DNA of 64,000 nucleotides from Micrasema longulum (lineage: Eukaryota > Arthropoda > Insecta > Trichoptera > Brachycentridae). Positions 56,791 through 64,000 of the stretch are shown in pieces. The notes below the pieces were generated by a model. It ran no database searches and was not told where the DNA came from. It saw only the letters and a list, made by a program, of their open reading frames with translations. Position numbers and translations under genes: made by a program. The stretch lies in the NCBI GenBank assembly GCA_022494885.1, contig JAGVSM010000505.1:62001-126000 (forward strand). The letters are read 5' to 3'. Every line of letters starts with the position of its first letter. Position 1 is the first letter of the stretch.

Positions 56791-57139
56791 ATTTAAAGAG
56801 GTACAATACAAAAAATATGTTAAGTTTTGTGGAGTATTTTTGTGTAGTAAAAGAGCTTGTTTTTCTGTATAGCAATTTACTGAAACCCGAAGCTTTTGTA
56901 TTTTACATTTAAAAAAAAAATATTTTTGTATATTTTTAGATGAAATGTTATTATTTTTTAACACACCTACTCCTGGGAATTTCAGAGTAAAGGAAATAAA
57001 GAGAGAAAGGTCCAGTAAAATAACAATGACATCCAATTAAATGATAACATCGAGATAGTAATAGAGTTTCCTACCCAGATGAGTGGATTTACTCTGAATT
57101 CTGGCGAGTTTCAGTGGTTTGCAACACATACACATATTT

Positions 57140-57620
57140 CAACGTGAAGTAAAGGAGCTGAAACCTTTATTTTGTGAGTGAGATTCGTCCAGCTAAACCA
57201 ATTCACCTGCTAGACAACGTTAAAAAACAATTTCCAATTTTCATACTTCTTATACCAGGGAGTTATTTCAAAATGTTCTGAGTATATCCAAATGTTTGCA
57301 GACAGGCTAGATTACCTCCCAAGGGAGTTATTTAGATCTCAATTTGTTGCAACAGAGATATAAAAAAAAACGAGAAGGGGACATGGAAGACTAGGCATTT
57401 ACGGGGCTTATGACCTGACATTGGCTGGTTTAAGTGGATGGAAGAGTTGAGAAAATTTGGGTGTTTAAACAAGGGCAGAATGGTGAATGTTACACAGTGT
57501 GTAAAGTGACCACTTAAACCAGTCAAATACAGGTTATAAGCCCTGTAAATGCCTGGTCTTCCATATTTCCTTCTCAAGAATGTTGTTCATCTTTGTTGCA
57601 ACAAATTAACATCTAAATTT
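57140..57620 (+). repeat. FB repeat, copy 14 (B-C-A, inverted B end and A)
   Basis: Forward B (gtgaagtaaaggagctgaaa), C (tgtttgcagacaggctagat) and A (aatttgttgcaacagagata, ggcattggctggtttaagtgg-type) are followed by inverted B end (gaatgttacacagtgtgtaa) and inverted A (accacttaaaccagtcaaat). The two A arms form a palindrome of roughly 130 bp each. Confidence 0.72.
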
Positions 57621-58395
57621 CGAATCGTTCAACCATATTGTTTTACACACCCAGAAGCCGTACAAATGCAAGTCAGAATGCACCCACTAATAATCCACTC
57701 CTCTACTCTTTTTTTTCAACCCCTAACCTTCTTACAATGCTCTTCTTTTAATTCCTTATGTAATATTTATTTATTTTTTGTGTAACATGGTCTACCATTA
57801 TATTTGTGAAAAATTTTAACTGGACGCATCTACTATTTTTTTCTATTTTATTATTTTTTATATAACATGCGTTGCTGTTCCAAATAAAAATAAAATAGTT
57901 AAAGTGATATCGATCGCTGGTTTTCTACCCCTGTTTTCTGTATTTTCCTAGCCTCGAGTGAAATTCACTCAAGAAGCACTTCTTAGTAATAATGCACTAT
58001 TTCTCTCCTCAATTCTACCCTCTTCTAATTCCACTATCTTGTGAGAGCTTAAGCTAGGACCTAGTGATGCGCGTCACCAACGTACGAAAATAATCGAATA
58101 TTATTGAATAACCTGTCGTAGAAACAACCGATTTTCCGATATTCGATCAGTGTGAATAAATCGTTTTTTGAAAAAGTAATAAAAATAAAAACTTTTTTTT
58201 TTTACAGCCAATCAACAGGCTTATGTAAGCCCTAACAAATTTACATCAATAAGGATGTCACTAGTCCGAAGATTAAGCCACGTTTTAAGCCAAAAATGAT
58301 TTCGATTTGAATATTCGGTTGCGAGAAATCGAGGTTTGAATTCTGGGTACCACGCGCTCATATATATTGGAGCACCGCGTAGCAATGTTGACTTA

Positions 58396-58421
58396 GGCGC
58401 TCACAGATTTACGTGAGCGCC
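58396..58421. repeat. Perfect 9-bp GC-rich hairpin
   Basis: GGCGCTCAC and GTGAGCGCC are separated by 8 bases. It lies in a small GC-richer patch with a ggtttgaattctgg box, possibly another decayed SINE. The stretch 57620-58320 upstream holds nothing recognised apart from a weak LINE 3'-UTR-like tail near 57700-57900. Confidence 0.5.
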
Positions 58422-58459
58422 GCACTGAATGAGTCAATAAATATGGATTTTTAAGGCAT

Positions 58460-58530
58460 AATGGTATAAGTTCGCTAATCGAACTAGCTAATGACAGGTT
58501 TTAAGCCTTTAAAATGCCAAAACTTGGCGT
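58460..58530 (-). repeat. FB repeat fragment, copy 15
   Basis: A weak inverted A remnant: aactagctaatgacaggttt, then aagcctttaaaatgcc. Confidence 0.4.
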
Positions 58531-58555
58531 AAAAGAGGATATAACGCTATTTTAG

Positions 58556-58857
58556 TCCGTCTTCACATGCACGCACGACGATTATTCTCGACTTGTCCAT
58601 CTTCAAGAATTTATTGAATTAAGTCATGCCATATCTTACTTGGTCTTCCTCGGTTTCTGCATCCATCAACATTTGCATAGCTCTCTTCTCCACTGTCCAT
58701 TCGCTCAACATGTCCAAACCAATACGACACTCCTTTCTTGATTCTGTCGAACATTTGTCACATATCATATCTCTGTCACACCTATCATACGTTGTTTTAC
58801 CACAAATTTGCTTGTGAGATATTATTTTGACAGCATTCAGCCTACTTTCATCGTTAT
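58556..58857 (-). pseudogene. RTE-type LINE fragment in duplicated segment, copy 2
   Basis: ESRLNAVKIISHKQICGKTT and YDRCDRD are followed by frameshifted GLDMLSEWTVEKRAM-type and NRRACM remnants. It is longer at the 3' side than the sister copy at 54530. Confidence 0.68.
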
Positions 58858-59048
58858 TCGTAAAATATTATTTAAAAGGGTGTTTTTAAACTAGAATATT
58901 TTATAGTCCCTAGACTGGTACCTGAAGCGTGAGACTGATCACCTTACCTTCAGGAAACAAAAACGATCAAGATACGCAGCGATTGGTGTACCATTGCAAT
59001 GCCCTATTCAATATTAGGTGCGAAAAGGGAATAATGATGATGATAATG
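58858..59048 (+). mobile_element. SINE, 5'-truncated copy 6
   Basis: Second copy of the LINE-SINE junction seen at 54775. It has the same internal blocks (ccctagactggtacctg, gcgattggtgtacc) and the same ATGATGATGATAATG tail. Confidence 0.72.
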
Positions 59049-59500
59049 TACTCTTTAATAGGAAAACATAACTTTTTTAAAACATTTTTTAAGTAATTAA
59101 CGTCTATGAAATGCTGTCTAGTAAAGAAAATTTTTTTGGCTTATAATTATTAGTACCTAGGATAAAAAATATTTTTGAATTTCCGCAAAAAAGAGCTGTC
59201 ATTCCTTCGGCCACGCCCCTTATACGTCGATTACGATTACGATTTATGTTTATTTGTTCCTGGCCATTGAATTTTGTTTAGAACATTATCACGAACCTTG
59301 ACGTCACAACAACCAAGGCCAAACACGTCGCGTTTTTCTACGAACGAATTTCTATTGAATTTCTTTTTTACATTTGTGTATGGAAGCATTTCTCCATAAT
59401 ATCCATATTGATTTTTAAAATACAATAAATTATTCAAAATCTATTTCATATATTTTTATCGGTATTCGTAGTATGTGATATTTTGCTATTCTGAAAACGG
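59045..59500 (+). repeat. Repeat U3, copy 3
   Basis: Same blocks as 54950-55440, including cattccttcggccacgcccc and gacgtcacaacaaccaaggc, ending in tttatcggtattcgtagtat. Confidence 0.62.
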
Positions 59501-59799
59501 CACATACAATTAGGCGCTTTCGAGGGTTTTTGAATGGTCTGAGCTCCTATTAAAGAATTTATTTTTTTGAAAAATACAAATGATAGGGACCCGCCAATGC
59601 AATGGTAAATATCTACAGCGTGTTAAAAAATCATCGCTCTATTGCACATCCAGCCACTCTATCCAGGGAAAAAAAGGGAATACGTTTGTCTAAAGAAATA
59701 TCAGACAGCGTATCCGCCTAATTTTTTGTTTTTAATTTTTATTTTTTTATTTTTTTTTAAATTTCATTGATAAACATTTAACAAAATATGTTTACTTTT

Positions 59800-60460
59800 A
59801 TAATTCACATTTTACTGTTAATGATAATATTTTTAACATCTTTTGTAAAGGTTGTCTGAGTCTTTTGTTTAGTTTTGTCTGCTAGTTTATTGTATAGATT
59901 CAGTCCATGGTTTATTAGTCTCGACTGTCCTTGTCTCGTTTTAGAAGGTTGTATGTGACATTTTTCTGATATTCTCGTATTGTGTCTATGTTTACTACAA
60001 TTTTTCTCAAATTTTAGTTCTTCGTCTACAATTACATCAGTCGCTAATTTATGAATAAATTTTAAAAATTCTAGTTTAAAGAGTTCAGTTACATTTAATT
60101 GTTTAGTTTGTTTCAAAGGTTCTTAAGTTGATAGGGGAGGTCATATACTAACTTTAATATTTTATTTTGCTGTCTTTGTAGTCGGTTATGTCATTTTGAT
60201 TTTATGTTCCCCATAGCAGTTACATATAACATATTTTAGTTTTAACATAGGCTTCATACATCAGATTTTTTTTCCGTTTTTGGAACCAAGTTTTTGATTG
60301 AAAAAAAAACGATTCAATAATGTCGCCACTTTGATAATTAAATTGTTGATATGAATTGTCCATGCCGATTGTCTGGCTTGTTAGACCTAAGAATTTAACA
60401 TGTTCAATTTCAGTTAGTCGTTCATTATTTATGTAAACATCTACTTTATGACATTTTTTT
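59800..60460 (-). pseudogene. LINE family K C-terminal fragment, copy 2
   Basis: From 60440 downward the minus strand reads VDVYINNERLTEIEHVKFLG (reverse-transcriptase thumb region), LTSQTIGMDN, then after breaks a 103-codon frame with LFKLEFLKFIHKLATDVIVD, HRHNTRISEKCHIQPSKTRQ and LINHGLNLYNKLAD. This is a normal LINE C-terminal order. It is frame-shifted between the thumb and the last frame. Confidence 0.65.
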
Positions 60461-60510
60461 CTAGATTAAAAATGGCTAATGTTGCATTTTTTGTGTAATT
60501 AATATTTCAG

Positions 60511-60725
60511 ATATTATCGAATAATGAAAATAAACGCGTTAATCGATAGTTGTAACAGGTTATCCGCATCACCACTAGAGCTAGTAAGCTGGGGTCATAT
60601 GGACGTACTATTTTCAACTTTGTCCCATATTGAAAATCGATTATTCCGAATACAAGCACATGAATGCACTGGCTCGAGAATAATATACTTTGAAAATACA
60701 TTATCTACGGAAGAAGAGAGAAAAT
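60511..60725 (+). CDS. Exon-like segment of an unrecognised gene (215 nt)
   Basis: A strong acceptor (gtaattaatatttcag) precedes the segment and a consensus donor (AAAT then gtaagt) follows it. Between them one frame is open for 71 codons: YYRIMKINALIDSCNRLSAS, then LELVSWGHMDVLFSTLSHIE, NRLFRIQAHECTGSRI and IYFENTLSTEEERK. Composition is like a real helical protein rather than translated AT-rich noise. Phases are 2 in and 1 out. No partner exon, domain or family could be named. A retrotransposon gag-like or transposase exon is possible, because LINE fragments surround it. A LINE fragment shared with 62190 begins about 55 bp downstream. Confidence 0.4.
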
Positions 60726-60779
60726 GTAAGTGACGTAGTGGTTAGTGCTACGGGAAATGGATTATATGTGTATATATTA

Positions 60780-60836
60780 TGAGTTCCCTGACATTTCATG
60801 ATCAGACCGAAACAGTTTGTAGTAGTTCGTTGACTC
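60780..60836 (+). repeat. LINE family G fragment
   Basis: Encodes SLTFHDQTETVCSSSL, nearly identical to the start of 62180-62560, then ends abruptly. Confidence 0.55.
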
Positions 60837-61144
60837 ATACCCACCGGAGATGGGATTCTCAGACCCTATGAATACGAAAATTATCGATTACGCGATTTTC
60901 GTTTTGTCTAATCTTTCAAAATAAAATTAGCTTCAATTCTAGACATGAATAAAAATTTTCGGTTAAGATAAAACAGAGCTTTAATATAATTTAAACGAAT
61001 AAAAATATAATTTGTTCTATGGGTGCTTATCTTTTCTGTGAATTTTACAATACAGATCGGCTGTAGCTCTGTGTATTTATCTCTATGAAATATATTTAAG
61101 ATTATATATACGAACAATGTACACTTTTTTAAATTATTATTTTA

Positions 61145-61425
61145 TATCAAAGCATGTTTCTTTATTTTCTTTTACTTAGGAAACATACAGTACAGTTACA
61201 AAATTTAATATTTTACACAATTAGACTTTATTCTAATGGACCAGTGAAGTTTCCATATTATAAAGCAATTATATGTAAGGTTAATTATGAAAGTATAAAA
61301 AAGAGAAGGAAAAAAAAAACAAAAATGAAAGTTGTTTAAAAATTTAAATTTAAGTGAAAAAAAGATATTTTAAAGTTTGTAGTTTGTAGTGAGTATTTAC
61401 AAATGGAAATAATATTAAAAATGAA
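61145..61425 (-). repeat. LINE-like 3'-UTR (family H), copy 3
   Basis: Reverse-orientation copy: aggaaacatacagtacagtt and taatggaccagtgaagtttc. The open frame visible across it is chance and is repeated in the other copies. Confidence 0.68.
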
Positions 61426-61574
61426 GAAAATTTGTAAGTGTTATTAAAAATTAAGAATTAGAACGAGATATTGCCTAACAAGATAAGCCTTGGAAGATAT
61501 TGTCAACTTTTGGCACATGGTATTTTTAACGGCTGACTTTGCCATTATAAATTAATCTTTATATATATAATTCA

Positions 61575-62169
61575 TCTATACATGTGATGTCACCGAACTC
61601 CTCCTAAACAACTTAACCGATTTACATGCGGTTTTCAAAGAAATATAGATCTTTGCGCTGTGCGTGTTCCTAGATCTTTAATCGAATATGTAAAAAATAA
61701 GTTAGGAGCATAAATGTTTTATTCATCGATCTACCAGGGTTGCATTCGAGGAGAATGCATTTGCAAAAAAATGGAAAGATGTTGTTTTTTTGTGGGTAAA
61801 CAAAGTTTGTTTTTGATTGTTACAAACAGCATTTGTTTTTTGTGGATCTCAATCAGATTCTTTCTTCAAATTCCTTATAATTTCAACCCATTAATTTCTT
61901 TTTACTAGATTTTTGGTACTAAAATCATATTAAATTCAAAACATTTCTAAAAATCGTATTCCTACATAAGTACACCCGTTTATTGGTGAGACAACCGGTG
62001 TTTGACGTTTGCAAAAATAATGCCATATTTGAAAAAATATTTATTTTATGTTTTGGAATTCAACTATAAACAAGTACCTAGGTACCTACTTATCAATGAA
62101 AAGTATTTTTCCAAGCTAATAGCAGGCGAGCCAACGTTCGGGCAGGACAGCGTCTGTCGGGTCCGCTAG
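61575..62169 (+). mobile_element. Non-autonomous Helitron, copy 2 (595 bp)
   Basis: Begins TCTATACATGTGATGTCACC after an A and ends GTCTGTCGGGTCCGCTAG before a T, as expected for A/T insertion with 5'-TC and 3'-CTRR ends. The 3' region has a short palindromic ggac/gtcc pairing. Coding capacity is absent. It is the uninterrupted paralogue of 20631-21978. It lies beside a LINE family G fragment. Confidence 0.75.
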
Positions 62170-62171
62170 TA

Positions 62172-62560
62172 TGTATTTATATTGTGAGTTACCTGACATT
62201 TCATGATCAGATCGAAACAGTTTGTAGTAGTTCGTTAAAGATGTTAGGATTCGTCTTGCGTACTGCCAGGGTTTTTGGTAGTACACGAGTACTGAGGATT
62301 CTTTATAACTCGTTGGTGCGAAGTAGACTCGAGAGTGGCTCGATGATTTGGGGACCGTGTGAGTTGAAGTACTCTCTTATGGTGGAGAGGGTTCAGAAGA
62401 AATTTCTTCGGTTTTTCTACATGAGGGGGTGCGGGTATTATCGTCCATGGCTTTATCCCACTGAGTTCCTCCAGGGTATGCTTGGTTACAGCAGTTTGAA
62501 GACCAGAAGGAATTTGTATTCAACTACGCATGTTGGATGCTCGATACCTTCGACCTCGGG
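62172..62560 (+). pseudogene. LINE family G, post-thumb coding region
   Basis: The frame reads SYLTFHDQIETVCSSSLKML, GFVLRTARVFGSTRVLRILY, NSLVRSRLESGSMIWGP and VERVQKKFLRFF, then LGYSSLKTRRN. This is the standard Jockey-like order (L.FH.H.......R.LGF..R....F......L..LY..LVR..LEY.S..W.P......ERVQ..FLR). The frame is lost at about 62530. The C-terminus resumes at 63157. Confidence 0.75.
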
Positions 62561-62740
62561 ACTGTAAACAAGGCCTGCCCTCTCGCGATACGCGTGTTCG
62601 AAGAAAACAGGGAACGTTTTATCTTAGGTAAACTAATTGAATCAATCCTGGAATTAATGAAAGGCACAAGGACTTACGATTTCCTCCCTTTGGCACTGGT
62701 CCAGAAAAACACCGTTATCGTTAGCACTGGTCACTTTTAA
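62560..62740 (+). other. Unrecognised ORF end fused to a LINE family C tail
   Basis: Frame open from at least 62492 to a stop at 62738-62740. It reads NKACPLAIRVFEENRERFIL, GKLIESILELMKGTRTYDFL and ends VSTGHF. It is GC-balanced and looks protein-like. Sequence from 62741 to 62994 is not recognised. A family C LINE tail (62995-63125) follows, after which family G resumes. The block could be one chimeric retrotransposed insert. Confidence 0.35.
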
Positions 62741-62994
62741 CGTTTCCTTGTATGTTGGTGATTCGAAATCACTGTCACGCTCACGGTACGGTTTTCGTTG
62801 TTGTGTTTTATTGTTGTGTTGTCACGCGTTGCTTTCTTGACTCGCCGTCAGAGGGGAGTAGGTACATTGGGATTCAAAACAAGGACCACCGGAATCAAAG
62901 GAAGGAATGACTTGACACTTGAATAAAAGAAAATGAATCCGAAACAACGCACTTCTTTCGATTGTTGCGCGGTAGTACTGACAACCCTGAAATT

Positions 62995-63125
62995 ATGCCA
63001 CCAACAAGCTACAAAAAGTAGCTTGGTGAGATTTTAGTTTTAGTAAAAAATATAACAAGTAATTTTTTTTTTAAATTGTAAAAATGTATAATTATACTAT
63101 TAAATAAAATAAATATTTTTTTTTT
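62995..63125 (+). repeat. LINE family C 3'-UTR fragment
   Basis: Reverse complement of 31790-31895: accaacaagctacaaaaagt, then agcttggtgagattttagtt, ending in a TAAATAAAATAAATA tail. Its left edge is fused to unrelated sequence containing a short ORF. Confidence 0.72.
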
Positions 63126-63156
63126 ATTTTTTTTTAAATGCGGAGCATTAGCTTTT

Positions 63157-63490
63157 ATGTTCCGGATAATTAATTACCTTAGACAGCGTCAGCATAGACT
63201 GTTTCACATTCCAATATACAGGACCAACCTGTCAATGGTTATGCCTGTTGGAAGGGCTATCTCTATGTTGAACAATATAACTTTGGACATTGACATTTTT
63301 CACGTCTCTGAGGGAGTTTTTCGTTACAAGATTTTCTTACTTTTTTGATATATTATTCTCTGGATATTATGTATACTTATGTGTTATTTTTGTATATTCC
63401 TAAATTTGCCTTATTATTTTAATTATTTCTATATGTATGAATTAAGATATTCCATTTTGTAATGGACATAATAAAATAAATATGAATAAA
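63157..63490 (+). pseudogene. LINE family G C-terminus and 3' end
   Basis: Encodes LRQRQHRLFHIPIYRTNLSM, then VGRAISMLNNI. This is the RQ...F.IP..RTN......IGRA...N segment closing Jockey-like LINE proteins. It is followed by a 3'-UTR with AATAAA and an A-rich tail near 63480. Confidence 0.65.
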
Positions 63491-63539
63491 TAAAGTTATA
63501 AAATAAAAAATGTTTTCTTACGCGCGGTGAAATTAAAGC

Positions 63540-63900
63540 ATCTGATTGTACGGCGAAGTTTCTCGAAAATATACAAAAAATTAAATATATATTTTTATTT
63601 TTTAATGAACTACTTTGAACTAGTCACAAGTTTTTAAGAATAAACCAATAATAGAGTTGTGATAGATTTCCTTTTTGGCCAACTCAACAACCAGCAGAGT
63701 TCTCCGACTAGAACTTGTGACGTCACGTGCTTGTCACTACTTTTAAAGATATTTTACTCTATAGCGCGTCCATGTATTAATGTCAGTGTTCGTACCATTT
63801 TTGTTTTTTAATAAGTTTTTCTGTTAAAAAAACAAAAAAAATTAATGTGATCGTTTTCAAGGTAAAAATAACATAATTCGAAAATAAACAGTTTAAAAAC
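63540..63900 (-). repeat. Repeat U2, copy 2
   Basis: Reverse-orientation partner of 9740-10090: the GTGACGTCAC palindrome at about 63718-63727, then aactactttgaactagtcac. Class unknown. Confidence 0.5.
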
Positions 63901-64000
63901 TCTACTAAATCGATATTCATCAACTCGACATTTTTTTTAAAGATGAAAAATAATAATTTAAAGAAAAGAATTTAAAACGAAATTCAAAGTTCACGGCAGA

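Larger units (their letters stand above)
55934..56962. repeat. Inverted repeat, 151-bp arms about 725 bp apart
   Basis: 55934-56085 and 56812-56962 are near-perfect reverse complements: caaaagcttcgggtttcagt faces actgaaacccgaagcttttg, and aagctcttttactacacgaa faces its complement. The interior holds a family H tail and a U4 repeat, both forward. The structure suggests a DNA element with long TIRs that accumulated insertions, or an inverted duplication. Confidence 0.78.

Noticed and set aside
61154..61339. Open frame with a near-identical counterpart at 56099-56320
   Set aside because: The similarity comes from a shared LINE-like 3'-UTR repeat; the two frames lie in copies of a non-coding tail, so conservation is from recent transposition.

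Overview
The window looks like AT-rich, intron- and repeat-dominated insect nuclear DNA. Only one host gene is securely recognised: a Bruchpilot/ELKS-CAST (ERC) family active-zone scaffold gene on the minus strand. Four of its exons lie at 25984-26133, 20196-20292, 13365-13420 and 2939-3220. They join in frame across canonical splice sites and give 195 consecutive coiled-coil residues. The 5' and 3' ends of the gene are outside the window or were not found, so most of the first 26 kb is intron. The order Lepidoptera is suggested only weakly, by the style of the RTE-type LINE protein and of the Helitron ends.

Layout. Positions 1-2900 are AT-rich and nearly featureless. From 2939 to 3670 there is a GC-rich exon, a CpG-rich hairpin next to its splice acceptor and a tandem duplication. 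From 5.9 to 26 kb the brp introns carry a mariner-type relic, an RTE LINE nested in another repeat, CR1-like LINE tails, a short TIR element, a THAP-coding DNA transposon remnant, a Helitron with a LINE inside it, and tRNA-derived SINEs. One SINE starts 34 bp from a brp splice acceptor and is split by a MITE. From 26 to 64 kb no host exon is certain. That part is a mosaic of LINE 3' ends (at least nine families), Penelope endonuclease fragments, long-TIR elements, a second Helitron, a diverged 0.9-kb segmental duplication and several large hairpins. One exon-like segment of unknown identity (60511-60725, plus strand) deserves attention.

The most conspicuous unexplained component is a foldback-like repeat, here called FB. 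At least fifteen copies or fragments share three modules (A, B, C) that occur in inverted and circularly permuted arrangements. Several insertions can be read directly because an uninterrupted paralogue lies elsewhere in the window: RTE in the 7.6/56.5-kb repeat, a LINE in the Helitron, a LINE tail in an FB copy, a long-TIR element in a LINE tail, and a 260-bp GC-rich sequence in a LINE. No CRISPR array, operon, rRNA or functional tRNA gene was seen.
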